A stretch of DNA of 64,000 nt from Massospora cicadina (Eukaryota > Entomophthoromycota > Entomophthoromycetes > Entomophthorales > Entomophthoraceae): the NCBI GenBank assembly GCA_022478985.1, contig JAKSZP010018565.1:62001-126000 (forward strand), in the 5' to 3' direction. The position numbers and the translations under genes are program-made. This document shows positions 1-11,151 of this stretch, one piece after another. Positions within the stretch are counted from its first letter, which is position 1. Every line of letters starts with the position of its first letter. The notes under the pieces were generated by a model. That model made no database searches. It was given only the letters and a program-made list of their open reading frames with translations, and had not been told where the DNA came from.

Positions 1-1006
1 ACATTGAGTTTTCATAATTTTTAATTATTTTATACTTTTTAGCCTTTTTAACTTGATATATGTCCTATGGCTGGAGGGCATTTTCAAAATTCAGACGTGT
101 ATGAGATCATATATGATGAAATTACATTATTATGGGAGTGGATTATTTTTGCATAGGTTGGCCAATAAAATCAACTAAATTTAAAATGAAATATCATAGA
201 AGGCGATCAGTAAATTTAGCATAGTGTTAACAATAAAATAAACTAGATTTAAAATGAACTATTGTAGATGGCAATCAGTAAATTACTATAGATTGACTAA
301 TTATATCAACCAAATTTGATTAAATGAGGTAATATAGTTAGACTTCTGAAAGTTTACCATATAATTGGCTGGTAAAATCAAAGTAATAATAAAAAATAAA
401 TAAATAAAATTTTTAAACTTATACATAAACTTTGGATTGATCAATTCAACTGAATAGTATATATATATTTCATAGAATATTTGTGTCAAGTTTATCTGAG
501 ATTGGTAAATAGTCTAAAAAAGAAGTTGAAATAAACATTCATTATAATAATTTATTTATTAAGATGATTTCCTAAACCACCACAACTAAAAATATACCTA
601 TTTTAATATAAATTAAACAAATTTGAATCTATCCACCAGCTATTTGCCTGATTTCATACAAAGTTTTAGCTAGGCTAATCTAACCATTACTTAAGTAATC
701 TAATCATATCAGTTATTATTCTTTTAAAGTTAAATGACAGGACACAATGATAGTATCCTATCATAACAGTAGATAAAATGTTAAGAAAGTTTCTAACAAC
801 ATTCAGCCATAAGGCATACATTATGCACTTAAGTTTTTTATCATAAGGTAAAGCTCAAATCATTTTAAAAGGAGGTTCTTAATTTTCTAATATTTTTAAT
901 ATACATAATAGATTACTGGTTAGATACTGGACCAATCTTTACAAAAGTAAAATGAGACCTAAATTGGATCATCCTCTTTTATTGATAAAGATCATCTAAA
1001 TTGGTC
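1..1006. other. AT-rich stretch without a recognisable gene
   Basis: Strongly AT-rich sequence with stops in all frames. Apart from the short degenerate tandem repeat at 161-350 I see nothing coding or structural. It ends at the 5-bp target duplication TGGTC (1002-1006) of gypsy element 1. Confidence 0.6.
161..350. repeat. degenerate tandem repeat, about 66-bp unit
   Basis: Two clear units (about 161-226 and 227-292) share the order AATAAAATMAACTARATTTAAAATGAA followed by a block ending GGCRATCAGTAAATT. A third, weaker unit follows to about 350. No function is suggested. Confidence 0.5.
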
Positions 1007-1763
1007 TGTCAGACATTTACCTTAACAGACTAAAGATAAGAATGCTGTAGGTTGAGTTCTGCCAAAAAGGGAAATAAAAGCCATTTGTAATATTCCAATG
1101 CCATTAAGAGCACGTTTATTAAAATAATAATGAAAAAGTTGAGAAAATTGGCCAAAAGTCCCTAGCCAATTCTTGGTGGAACCCCGTTAATTGGGGAATC
1201 ACCAGTTCAAAAACCATATGGGCATTAGTAAAATCAGTTGGTCAGATTTCTCCAACCACACCACGGACCTTGGGGGAATCATCAGAAGGCACTCCCCTGA
1301 CCCCAACAAAGTCCTTCAATGCACCTGCGCGGGGACCCCCCTTTTATAGGCTTGGCGGTGGACCCCAAGGTGAAGAAATTTCTCAGGTGGTAATTGGCTC
1401 AAGTTTATAAAAACGTTACCTCATGGGTATGTTTGAGCCAATCAGAATTCTGCTTCCTTCATTCTGCTGCCCTGATGCAAGTTCCCAAACTATGAAACGT
1501 TGTTCCTGCATATTTCCTAACTCAGACTCATACAGACTATTCTGAACATATCCCCCAATTCCCCATCGACCTTCAAAATTACTTTAAATACTAGATAGTC
1601 AGAGGTTGAGAATCATTGTTTTTCCTTTATTGCGTGTCTAATATAAAATCATTAAAAAACCCATTTTATTAGCGCTTTCATTTATTTATTTAAATTTTAA
1701 AAATCTTTGTGAAATCCAGCAGGCGTCACACACCAGCGAGCGCAAATCAGCTGGATTCCCACA
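1007..1763 (+). repeat. 5' LTR of element 1
   Basis: 757 bp, begins TGTCAGACATTTACC and ends GGATTCCCACA. It aligns over its whole length with 6460-7221. TATA-like runs occur at 1341-1350 (CTTTTATAGG) and 1404-1413 (TTTATAAAAA). Near the 3' end it has CACCAGCGAGCGCA (1731-1744), a motif also found near the ends of the element 3 LTRs. Confidence 0.92.
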
Positions 1764-1765
1764 AA

Positions 1766-2502
1766 ATGGTGCTCACTACAGGGGATCCCTGTATAGCCAA
1801 AATTATTGCTCTTGAGGAGCAACTTGCCAGTGTTTTGTCCCGCCTTAAGGAGCTTGAGCAGCGCCCATCTAGTTTCCCCCTTGTAGAAAAATTCACTCCT
1901 GGTGAAGGAAATATCAATACGTTTCTGTATGTGTTGAAGCTGCCATATATGGCTCCACTGATACCCAAAAAGTTCAAAACATCCTACCCTGTCTAAGCCG
2001 CCTAGCACAAAAGATGATTGCTCCTTATCTGAACCCTTTTCTCACTTGGGTAGAGGCGAAGGAGGCTCTCTTTGCTGAATTAGGATCCAAACAGAGTCTA
2101 CTCAGGGAAAAACAGGCCTTTATGCGCCTTAGCATTTATGAGAATGAACCCCTCCTTGCCTTTGCTGAACGATTTTGCCTTGCTGCGCAAAGGTTAACAA
2201 CCTCTAACATGCTCACCTTGGATGTTGCTATCGCTGCCCTGTTAACTTGATTAGCTTCTCAGCCCTCTCTAGCTAGGCGTATTATCTCAGTAAAACGCCA
2301 TTTCCAAAATATCCGTGATCTAAAGGAGGCGTTAGTAGATGTTTCTGATTTCCATTCATATGCAACCAGCACGGAAGTTGAAGTGATCCTTCCAGTCCTC
2401 ACTATTAAGGAGCCATCGCTAGTTGATCAGTTGGAACCTGTTCCATATGTGCGACCTAAACTGGTTACTAGTTCTCTTATGAATCCAAACCCTGTAAGGT
2501 AG
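1766..2502 (+). pseudogene. gag of element 1 (frameshifted)
   Basis: Nucleocapsid/capsid-type gag that would package element RNA in cytoplasmic particles. The first 75 residues (1766-1991) include a predicted coiled coil rich in Leu/Glu (EEQLASVLSRLKELEQR). The frame then shifts and capsid-like helical sequence follows (EAKEALFAELGSK..., LLAFAERFCLAAQRL) with a stop at 2248 and an apparent end at 2500-2502. No CCHC zinc knuckle is seen. The identification rests on position between primer site and protease and on the capsid-like helical pattern, not on a signature motif. Two lesions (about 1985 and 2248) make it non-functional. Confidence 0.7.
1767..1784 (+). other. primer-binding site of element 1
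   Basis: TGGTGCTCACTACAGGGG, three bases after the LTR end, the usual place for minus-strand priming. It begins TGG as expected for pairing with a CCA-ended tRNA. The same 18-mer recurs at 37417-37434 (minus strand) and with one change at 51732-51749. Which tRNA it fits I cannot say. A gag start codon at 1766 overlaps the site. Confidence 0.75.
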
Positions 2503-2806
2503 TAACAACCATCCGTCTGCACCAGCTTCCTAAAGCTGCTGTGTTTACCCCTCCAGCTAAGCTGGTAAAAGAGTGCCTTAAGGCTATTCAATCCCCTGTG
2601 GCCATCTCTCTTACCTCCATCGTGGCCTTACCAGTTGTTGAGAATACCCTTGAGGACGAATCTGAGGGGGTTATGATGACTTTGGTTACTACATACTTGG
2701 AGCCCCCGCAGAGGTAGAGGTTCCTGATCACCTGAATGCTGGAGGAGTAGATGAGACCACCATCTCTGAGAAAACGTACCTCAGTCAAATCCTAGGGTGT
2801 CCACAA

Positions 2807-3496
2807 GTGATTGACACTGCCAGTGATGGTGATCAATTCTTAGCTGGATTGATTCAACCTCTTCAGTGTGTTCATCCCTTACAAACCATCATGAATAACT
2901 ACCCCGAGACTTCTAAAAAACTCACTTCCACCTTACGGCTCAAGGAGGTTTTAGCTTTGTCACCTAAATTTGGAGGGACTCTCACTAAGGTTGAAGTAGT
3001 CATTCAAAAGGTCCGTATCTTGGCCATCTTGGACACTGGCTCCCCAGTCAATGTGATCTCCACTAAGCTAATTAAGAAGATCAAGTTAGCACCTGACTTG
3101 GAGTACACACAAGAGTTTGGAACTGCTGGCCACAACAACACTCGAGCTATTGGGGTCTACTCTTCCCTTACCATTCGAGTTGGGAAGCTTATTTTATCAG
3201 CCCCTGCTGTGGCTTTGGATAACAATGTGTATGATATGCTCATCGGCACTCAGTTTATGATTGAGTATGAGGGAATAATTAACCTGAAGCAAGGTTACCT
3301 CCCATTACTCAACTATGAAATCCTATTAGTCTTATCCAATAAAGAGTCCAGTAAGCACGAATACTCTTGCCTGGTTAAATATCTCCTCTCACCAATACCT
3401 TTTTCATATACCACTTCTTGGCGCAACACAAAAAGCTGCCTGATTCAGTGGATGCTAGCGAAGGTATCCCTTTTTATGCTGCAGATGAGGTCGTGA
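2807..3496 (+). pseudogene. pol part 1: retroviral-type aspartic protease (element 1)
   Basis: Pepsin-fold protease that would cut the Gag-Pol polyprotein. The active-site triad is intact in ILDTGSPVNVIS (DTG at about 3033) and the flap/C-terminal signature appears as MLIGTQFM about 70 residues later. The open frame covers 229 residues, then continues in another frame into the dUTPase-like and RT regions, with about 80 bp of overlap with the next frame (3418-3496), so a frameshift has occurred here. The stretch 2503-2806 upstream is linker-like and broken. Confidence 0.85.
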
Positions 3497-3765
3497 TCAA
3501 GCCTGGTGAACAACGAGTGGTTGACACAAAAATCACGCTCCATATTCCGCGCCACTGCTTATTGCACCTCATTAGTATTAATGGCGTTAGTCCCTTGGAG
3601 CCTCGGGTATTGCCTGGTATTCTTGACCCAGCCTACCAGAGGCCCATTACGCTGCTGTTGGGGAACCTCAGATCAAAAAACATAGTTGTGAAAAAACACC
3701 AGGAAATTGGAAGAGGATTGTTAATCCATGTGGAAGATATTGAACAGGTTCACTCCTTTGGATCC
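3475..3765 (+). pseudogene. dUTPase-like domain between protease and RT (element 1)
   Basis: Directly after the protease and before RT there is a segment built like a trimeric dUTPase: an initial strand PGEQRVVDTKITLHIP (compare motif 1), then LPGILDPAYQRPITLLL, matching motif 3 (GVIDxDYRGxIxVxL) with the key Asp and Tyr kept, then LGNLRSKNIVVKKHQEIGRG, matching the N-x-x-x-x-x-x-V-x-x-G-x-R-I-A-Q strand. The Gly-rich C-terminal motif 5 is not visible and the Ser-rich motif 2 is degenerate, so catalytic activity is doubtful. dUTPases sit between PR and RT in some retroviruses and a few LTR elements. The same domain remnant is seen in element 2 (about 36650-36500, minus). Confidence 0.65.
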
Positions 3766-4590
3766 ATGATGGATATGGGCCTGCCAACGGATAAACTGGT
3801 GTGTACCTTGCCCAATGTATATATTTCAGATGAGCTGACCCCAGATGAGCTGGAAAAAGTTCATACTCTCCTTGATGACTATAGTGACATATTCTCCAAA
3901 TCAGATAACAATTATGGTCATATGAAGGGCTGGTGCCACTCCATTGATGTGGGTGATGCCCATCCCATTTGGTCAAAACCCTACCGCAAGTCCAAGGTGG
4001 AGGAACAGCATATGAGGACAGAACTTCAGCAGTTACTTGATGCAGGGTTGTTAGTTCCTTCCCAAAGCCCCTGGTCTTCCCCTCTCTTGCTAATAAAAAA
4101 GAAGAATGGAGAACACAGTATAGTCATGGATTACCGCAGGTTAAATAACCTCACAAAAAAGGATAGCTATCCACTTCCTCATATTGATGACGCCTTGGCC
4201 CAACTCTCAGGCTCTAATTTCTTTTCTGCCATGGACTTAGATAGCGGCTATTGGCAAATGGATCTTTCTCCTCAAGACCAGGAGAGATGCGCTCTTATCT
4301 GTAGTGAAGGTCTCTTCCAACCCACATGATTACCTTAAGGGTTGTGCAACGCACCTGCCTCTTTCCAGCGTGCAATGGATCACATATTACGGGACCTCAA
4401 GTTGACTTGTATCATTGTCTATCTTGATGACATCACGGTGTTTTCAAAAACCTTTAATGATCATGATCACTTGAAGGAGGTGTTTCAACGGTTAAGTCAG
4501 TCTAATAAAATGAAGCCATCAAAGTGAACCTTCTTCCAAAAGAAACTCGATTTCCTTGGTCACTCCATTTCTCAAGCAGGAATTCAACCC
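3766..4590 (+). pseudogene. pol part 2: reverse transcriptase (element 1)
   Basis: Reverse transcriptase fingers and palm of the Ty3/gypsy type. Landmarks: WSKPYRKS entry, PWSSPLLLIKKKNG, MDYRRLNNLTKKDSYPLP, FSAMDLDSGYWQM (first catalytic Asp), NAPASFQRAMD and YLDDITVFS (catalytic YLDD near 4420-4432). Stops at 4327-4329 and 4525-4527 interrupt it; the latter follows KPSK where the family usually has Cys, a TGC to TGA change. The same frame resumes after each stop, so these are point lesions. The catalytic residues are kept. Confidence 0.92.
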
Positions 4591-5374
4591 ATGCAGGACA
4601 AGGTTGAAGCCATCTCAAAGATGCCAGCTCCTAATAATTTACGGGATATTCAGGTATTTCTAGGGATGATGGGGTATTACCATCAGTTCATCCCTAAGTT
4701 CGCTCAACTCAGTGAGCCCCTGGTCCGCTTATTGACCAAGAACACTCCTTTTCAGTGGGGTGTAGAACAGAAGGCTGCTTATGAAACGTTGAAGCAACTG
4801 CTGCAACAACGCTCTATTTTACGGCACCCAGATTATAATAAACCCTTCATCTTATTCACTGATGCTTCGGACTATGCCGTTGGGGCCATCTTAGCGCAGT
4901 TGGATGAAAACAGAGTAGATCATCCTGTCTCCTACTTCAGTAAGATGATTTCAAAGGCTGAAAGAAACTACAGCGTCACAAAAATGGAGTGCCTTGCCGT
5001 TCTGTTGGCTGTAAAGCGCTACCGCCCTTTCCTATATGGAACTACCTTCACTGTAGTTACTGACCACACATCTCTAAAGTGGTTACAGAATATGAAGGAT
5101 CCGACTGGTTGGCTAGCTCGCTGGGATCTCAAGCTCCAGCCTTATGACATGAAGATCAAACATCATGCTGATACACGTCACTTGAATGTTGATGGGTTGA
5201 CCCGTCTACCAGTCCTTCACTTGGATAACAGTGAGTCAGAAAGGTTACATGATCTTTTAATGACCCCCAGTGAATGGGAGGATGAGGATAAGCCCGTTCA
5301 GAAGATGTTTGCCCGACACTCCCATAACACTAAAGTTGAAGATGGGAAGTTGTATAAGCAGGTGGGGACTAAAT
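4591..5374 (+). pseudogene. pol part 3: RT connection and RNase H (element 1)
   Basis: An uninterrupted 261-codon stretch. It opens with the RT thumb (FLGMMGYYHQFIPKFAQLSEPL) and continues with RNase H, whose catalytic residues appear in LFTDASDYAVGAIL, KMECLAVLLAVKRYRPFLYG and VVTDHTSLKWLQ, ending at the tether VDGLTRLP. RNase H removes template RNA and makes the polypurine primer. The stop at 5374 (TK*) separates it from the integrase in the same frame. Confidence 0.92.
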
Positions 5375-6444
5375 GACTACCTTACCTTTAACCTTGGGAG
5401 CGTGTACCTGCTATCTTAGAAGCACACTCTACCCTAGGTCATGGAGGGGCAAGAAAAACCTATGAATGGATTAAGAATCGGTTCTACTGGGATGGAATGA
5501 TGGAATCTACCGTTGATGTTTTATAAGCCTGCCTTACTTGTAAGAAGCAATCTGGCTTCAAATCTAGATACCAATACCAACCAACTACCCCGCAACAACC
5601 CTTCAACACCATCAGCTTAGATGTAATAAGTCCCTTTCCTCAGTCTACTAGTGGGAACAGATTTATCCTAGTAGCTATTGGCCATCTCACTAAGTAGGTT
5701 GGCCGTGGCTCTTCCTGCTCAAACAGTTAAGGCCACCGCCACCTTTTTACGTCAACACATCTTCACCCGTCACGGTTGCCCCCAAGTACTACTCTGTGAT
5801 ATTGGCAAGAACTTCACCTCCAGAGTAGTCAAACTTCTGGCCACTTCTATGGGAGCACAACAACTCTCCTCTGCTCCATATAACCCCTCCACTAATGGAA
5901 CAGTGGAAAGAGCAAATGAAACCTTGGTTCCCATTCTGCGGAAGCTGGCCTCATCTGATCCTCTTCACTGGGATCAATATTTGCATAGTGCTCTTATGGC
6001 ATAATGGATTAGCTATCACCAGATATTAAAAATGTCACCATTCCAAGTCTTGTATGGGCGGGAACCAGGCATACCTGCCCTCTTAGCTAAGGATGTATTC
6101 TCTTCTAGAGTTGAGGAACCAGAGAAAGTTATGAGAAGATTGGATTTATGTATATTTCAACTCCAATCCGAAGCTATGATCAATATAGCCACAACAGTAA
6201 CAAAAGAAGGGCAGGCTGCAAATGAGTCCCAAACCCCCTTACCCACTTTCTAAGTTTCTGACATGGTGTTGTACTACCATAATCGCATCACCTCTAGAAG
6301 TGGTAAACTTGGAACAATCTGAGAGGGTCCTTTTACCATCATCTACAAGAGAGGAAATGAGAACTCTATTAAAAATTTAGCTACTAGTATCACTGTTAAT
6401 TGTGTACATGGCCATTTAGATTTGACCCTACTCACCCCCCAACA
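5375..6444 (+). pseudogene. pol part 4: integrase (element 1)
   Basis: The N-terminal HHCC zinc domain (H...H in AHSTLGHGG, then CLTCKK) lies at about 5425-5550. The DDE core shows Asp in ISLDVISPFP (about 5615), Asp in LLCDIGKNFTS (about 5795) and Glu in NGTVERANETL (about 5905). Stops at 5524 (Gln to stop), 5695 (Trp to stop) and 6002, plus frame changes near 5675, break it. A C-terminal part with the gypsy MSPFQVLYGREP motif lies at 6032-6253 and the tail runs to a stop near 6450. No chromodomain is visible. All three catalytic residues are present. Confidence 0.9.
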
Positions 6445-6446
6445 TT

Positions 6447-6456
6447 CTTGAGGGGG
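6447..6456 (+). other. polypurine tract of element 1
   Basis: Purine run TTGAGGGGG followed by TGA and then the 3' LTR start at 6460. Position and composition fit the plus-strand primer. Element 5 has the same arrangement (GGGGGTGA then LTR). Confidence 0.75.
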
Positions 6457-6459
6457 TGA

Positions 6460-7221
6460 TGTCAGACATTTACCTTTGCAGACTAAAAATAAGAATGCTG
6501 TAGGTCAAGTTCTGCTGAAAAAGGGAAATGTCAGCCATTTGCAATATTCTGATGTCATTAAGAGCACGTTTATTAAAAATAATAATGAAAAAGTTGAGAA
6601 AATTGACCAAAAGTCCCTGGCTGATTCTTGGTGGAACCCCATTAATTAGGAAATCACCAGTTTGAAACCCATACAGGCATTAGTGAAATCAGTGGGTCAG
6701 ATTTCTCTGACCACACCACGGAACTTGGGGGGAATCATCAGAAGGCACTCCCCTGACCCCAACAAAGTATTTCAATGCACCTGCGTGGGGACCCCCTTTT
6801 ATAGGCTTAGCGGTGGACCCTAAGGTGCAAGAAATTTCTCAGGTGGTAATTGGCTCAAGTTTATAAAAACGTTACCTCATGGATATGTTTGGGCCAATCA
6901 GAATTCCGCTTCCTTTGTTCTGCTGCCCTGATGCGAGTTCCCAAACTATGAAACATTGTTCCTGCATATTTTCTAATTTGGACTCATGCAGGCTAGTTTG
7001 AACATATCCCCAAATTCCCCATCGACCTTCAAAATTACTTTAAATACTAGATAGTCTGGAGTTAAGGATCATTATTTTTCCTTTATTGTAAGTCTAATAA
7101 AAATCATTAAAAAACCCATTCTATTAGTGCTTTCATCTATTTATTTAAATCTTCATAAAAATCTTTTTGGAATCCAGCAGGCATCATGCAACAGCGAGCA
7201 CAAATCAGCTGGATTCCCACA
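6460..7221 (+). repeat. 3' LTR of element 1
   Basis: 762 bp, colinear with 1007-1763, from TGTCAGACATTTACC to GGATTCCCACA. Followed by the duplicated target TGGTC at 7222-7226. Confidence 0.92.
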
Positions 7222-7226
7222 TGGTC

Positions 7227-7410
7227 CAACAATTTTAAAATTATGCATATAAAAACAGAAAAGTATATATACAGCCAAATTGAGAACCTTCTCCTTTCAT
7301 AGTCAGTTAATAAGTTAATAAGGGTTTTTAAATTAATAGTTGAGTTTAAGTGCTATTATAGTATATTTAGTTTTTTTACTTTATTATAATATACTCATAG
7401 GCTTCCAATG
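7227..7410. other. AT-rich spacer
   Basis: AT-rich sequence between the element 1 target duplication and the left target duplication of the LINE. No feature seen. Confidence 0.5.
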
Positions 7411-7429
7411 TTTTGCAACAAAAAGTATA

Positions 7430-7480
7430 TTTTTTTCTAACCAAGGTAAGCCGACCAAGTGATGGACATTACCAAATATA
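7430..7480 (-). promoter_or_regulatory. LINE 3' tail shared with gag-only family A
   Basis: On the minus strand the element ends GGTAATGTCCATCACTTGG, then TCGGCTTACCTTGGTTAG and A7. The family A copies end GGTAATGTCCATCCCCTGG, TTGGCTTACCTTGGTTAAA, then A/T-rich tail (16373-16420, 41475-41520; variants at 14701-14739, 21200-21240, 47490-47530). In LINE/SINE pairs a common 3' tail is the RT recognition signal; that role here is inferred. Confidence 0.75.
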
Positions 7481-7536
7481 TGTAAAAGTAAGGAAATAAC
7501 TGACAAACTAAAATTAGGCACCCCAGGGTACTCAAG

Positions 7537-8623
7537 CTACCCCTGTTGCCAGCGGGACTGCCAGGTATGGGAGGTTGGTGCTCTACTCCAAGGGGGTTCC
7601 CCTGCTATGGAACAGGTGTGAAGGAAAGGGTATGTGTGGAGGAACCAGAGTGGGAACCATGATTCTATGAGCGCTTTTTGCCTTGGTCTCATATATCCAT
7701 AGAGCCAGGCTTGGAAGTGCTCCAGTAAGTGGACATGGAATCTGTTAATAACCCCATGAATGGTTGGGACTGTGCCCTTGAACGCATTTAATGCTATTGT
7801 ATGGATTGTCCACATTGCAATGGGTATTATTAGGGAACAGAGGGTAGATGGGATTGGTGATTCGATCTGGAGTGCGAAGATGCTCTTTGATATCGAGAAT
7901 TCTTGTTCATTTTGGATCTTAAGCAGGCGTGCGACTTCCTGCCATATAGCTTTGGTTGGGGGGCATGTTTTTAAGCGGTGATGTAGGGATCCCTCCCCTC
8001 CACATACTGCACATGTTTTGTGGAGGGAGTTGGAGCGGTCCGCCATCCTATAGGTCCTTCTCAAACAGCGCCAGGCGTTTGCTCTTATCCTTGGTTGTAG
8101 GAGTGGGTGGTGTGTCATTTTCCACATTGCTTTCTGTGTGGTTAAATCATAGGGAATGTCCAGCAAATCTAGGTATTCTATCCTAGCTATGCTTGGGGTT
8201 GTTGCGAGCATATCCCTCTGGGGGTGGTTTTCTGGGTTTCTTAATTAGAATTGGGGGCTGGGTCGTCCCCTTTCCTGTATAGTACCCATGTTCTCTATGT
8301 CCATCCCATATGGCGGATAGTTCAGAGGATATGTTTGAAATGAGGGGAGGTTCCATGCGGACCTGTTGCAGTAGGGTGCTTGGAAAGGTATGATTTAGTC
8401 TGGGTGGACTATGTGGGTTGGTTAATTTGAGCACCTGTGCAAAGTTAGTCCTTGCTGCTCTGGACCAATGTTGTTGTGAAAGGTCTGGAGCAAGGATTTC
8501 CTTTATCCAGGTACCTAGAATGTGATTGGAATGGCTCTCAAAATCTATTAGTCCCATGCCTCCGCTTGAGCGTGGGCCAAATAGTGTTTCCATCCGTATA
8601 GGAGGGTGAGAGCCAGGCCACAT
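7537..8623 (-). pseudogene. LINE ORF2 C-terminus with zinc-binding motif
   Basis: Two adjoining frames (8623-8183 and 8211-7537) form the C-terminal part of ORF2. The second holds CAVCGGEGSLHHRLKTCP, a Cys-Cys-His-Cys motif like the zf-RVT domain that follows RT in many L1-related elements, then KAIWQEVARLL. The one-base overlap region (8183-8211) marks a frameshift. The stop at 7537 is followed by a 105-bp 3' UTR. Confidence 0.85.
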
Positions 8624-9969
8624 CCAGCCCTGGATAAGCGCGCGGATTGAGGTTATAAAGGTAGTTGAGAAGGCTATCGCATGGGCCTGGTACCACAGTA
8701 TTGGGAGGATGAGCGAGTTAGCAACTGTAACTCATCCTGTTAGTCCTGAGGTTCTTCCCTTAAGGGAGGCGATGCGTTTGGATACCCATTGTAACAGGTT
8801 GCTTTCCATTGTCTCATTAGCATATCCCCCTGATTCTAGCCAGATTACAAGGTGTCAGAAAGGAGTGGTGGTGGGAGGTGTTGCAAAGGGTAAAATGATT
8901 GGGTTTTTTCTTCATGTGTTAGTATGAGGTTCTGATGTTGTGGCCCAATTGTTTGTGTATTTGCCTAAGAGGATGATTTCTATCTTCCTTTTGTTGAGCG
9001 ATGCATTGCTCACCTTGGAGTATTCCTCTAAAGTGCGTTCCAGCTGTCAGGCATCTTCATTGTTTGCTATACCTGCTACGCAGTCATCCGCAAAGGTCAG
9101 TATCTTGACTGTTGGTTGTCCTTGTGTGGTTATCCCCATGAGACATGAGTCAGTTACTCGGAAGAGTGGGTCAAAGCTGAAATTGTATAGCAGTGGGCTG
9201 AGGGGATCCCCTTGTTTGAGCCCTCTATGTGGTTTAATCTTGTTTGTTAGGAATCCAGGGCCGCATACAGCCACGGTTGCAGATTCTGTTAGGAGCATCA
9301 CCCATTTTATGAATCTTGGTGGGAGTTTGAAGGCATGCAGACATTCTTTTGGGTATGTCCAGCTAACACGGTCATACGCCTTTTCCTGATCCAAGAAGAC
9401 CAGGGCACCAGTTGCTTTGGATTGGCAAATGTTTGCAACAGGGTGTATGTTGTTCCAGATTGAACGCCCTGGTATAAACCCAAACTAGTTGGGTGATAGG
9501 ACGTCAGATGCAATTGCGCCTAATCTAGCTGCTAAAATTTTTGTTAGAATTTTTGTGTCAGTGTTCGAGAGTGCAATTGGGCGCCAGTTGGCCAGGTCCA
9601 ACTTGTCACTCTTATTATATAAGGTTATAACGTAGGATTCATGGCCTCCTGATAATAGGCGTGTTTCTAATAAGCTCTGGTTCATAGACGCCAATAGGAG
9701 GGGGGCAATTTGTTGAAAATATTTTTGTAAAATTTGTAGGGTATCCCATCAGGCCCTGGGCATTTCCTATGTGGTGCACCGCGAATTGTCTCCCAAAGCT
9801 CATCCCGTGTAATAAGGGATAGTATATCATAATTTGGTGGTGTACTTTGTATCTCAGCAGTTTGTATAAATTCTTTAATTTTTTTGTGTGAATCTGTTGG
9901 TGTTTCACAATATAATTTGGTGTAGTAGCAGTGTACTTCCGCCTTGACCTCCTCAGGGTCAGTTGCCAT
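8624..9969 (-). pseudogene. LINE ORF2: reverse transcriptase
   Basis: Non-LTR reverse transcriptase split over several frames. Motifs in order: KCPGPDGIPYKFYKN (9780-9730), NWRPIALSNTDTKILTKILA (9590-9530), GFIPGRSIWNN, FLDQEKAYDRVSW with the first catalytic Asp (9400-9360), GLKQGDPLSPLLYNF (9215-9170) and LTFADDCVA with the FADD catalytic pair (about 9080-9105). Domain order and the PGRS and QGDPLSP motifs are diagnostic of LINEs. Frame breaks near 9680, 9490 and 9047 inactivate it. Confidence 0.93.
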
Positions 9970-10399
9970 GGTGCTGTTGGTCTTGTGGACCTGTGTGAAT
10001 GCGGTCTGGTTTCCATGGGAGTGGAATTGGTGGAAAAAGTATGTTGAACAGGTTTCGCCTTCCTTTATGAACTTACCTTTGTTTGATACTTTAATTCTGT
10101 GTTGGTGTTCGAAGATGAGGTTGTTAAGTCAGGCAGAAATTTCTGCCCATTTGCGTCCCCAGTTAGGGCTATAGCCAGATCTCAGAGTATTTATTTCCAG
10201 GTGGTCTTGTTCCGCCAAGGTACGCTTGATTGTGGCCGTGTCTGCGGTGTACTTACATGATGCAATATGTCAGGTTTTGTTAATTAAATATTTTTAAAAA
10301 TTTTCCCATGTTCCGATGGGATCTGGAGTGAATGGGTTGTGAATTTTGGGTTTGTAGCCTTGTTTTCAACCCAGTCAGATATCTAAGGCAATTTTATAT

Positions 10400-11151
10400 T
10401 TTCCAAGTGAAGCTTTCTCCAAGGCGACACCTGTGTGTGGGATTGGGTTGGCGTTAACTGCACCATAACTAATCGGTGGTCAGAAAATTGATCTTTTTTG
10501 TTATAAATTTGGAGATTCTTTAGCGGTGGGATTGTAGGATGAGGATGTGGTCAATGCGACTCATCGATATGAGTGCTCCCTCACATATGTTGGACTGAAT
10601 CATGTGGGGAAGGAGTGGTGAATTGGGGGGGAGAGCATCTTGTAAGCCAAGAGATGCCTTCATTGTGCGGAATTCAATGTGTCCAGGTGGGTATCCCCTG
10701 GGATTAGGCCATCAATCTGTATTGGGGTTATCCCAGCAGTTGAAATCGCCTAACATAATGGTATCTGGTGGGAGGGTGAGAGTAGGAATGTTTTCAAAAA
10801 AATTGTTCTCACAGTTGTAGTGCATGGTGCATAGACACATGCTATCGAAATTATTTCATCTTGGCATGTGATTGTTGCTACCAAGACTTGACCATGCAAG
10901 TGTGACAACGAATTTGTAATTTTAAATTTTTTGTTGTTTTGGACTATCACCCCACAGTGAGACGTCCATACTGATTGTGATGGTGCGACCCTGGTTGACC
11001 AGGATTCTTCTTCCCCTTGTAGACAGTGGGTTTCTTGGATGGCCAAGATGTCTACAAGGGGTTTTCGCAGGAATGCCGGCTTTTTGGCTTGGGACATATG
11101 AGACCTGGCTCCCACAATGTTTAGCGTCCCTATTGACACTGAGGTGCCCAC
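10400..11151 (-). pseudogene. LINE ORF2 N-terminus: APE-type endonuclease
   Basis: The endonuclease that nicks the target before reverse transcription. Landmarks: IGTLNIVGARS at the start (catalytic Asn block), ILAIQETHC (catalytic Glu), CGVIVQNNKKFKI and ISIACVYAPCTT (the Y-A-P block). The frame is open for 133 codons to 10750, then a stop and several more lesions follow, after which the Asp/His motifs near 10700-10560 can be followed only partly. No ATG is needed at 11151; the frame appears to enter from upstream (GTG at that position). Confidence 0.82.

Larger units (their letters stand above)
1007..7221 (+). mobile_element. Ty3/gypsy LTR retrotransposon, element 1 (complete, degenerate)
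   Basis: A full-length element: 5' LTR 1007-1763, primer-binding site 1767-1784, gag, protease, dUTPase-like segment, reverse transcriptase, RNase H, integrase, polypurine tract 6447-6456 and 3' LTR 6460-7221. The domain order PR-RT-RH-IN defines Ty3/gypsy. Both LTRs run TG...CA and the element is flanked by the perfect 5-bp duplication TGGTC (1002-1006 and 7222-7226), so it inserted here as one unit. The frame is broken by at least seven stops (near 2248, 4327, 4525, 5374, 5524, 5695, 6002), several readable as G:C to A:T changes of Trp, Gln or Arg codons. No chromodomain is seen after the integrase. The two LTRs differ at many positions, so insertion is not recent. Confidence 0.93.

Noticed and set aside
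7760..9389. Plus-strand frames at 7760-8186 and 8709-9389
   Set aside because: Antisense of LINE RT and C-terminus.
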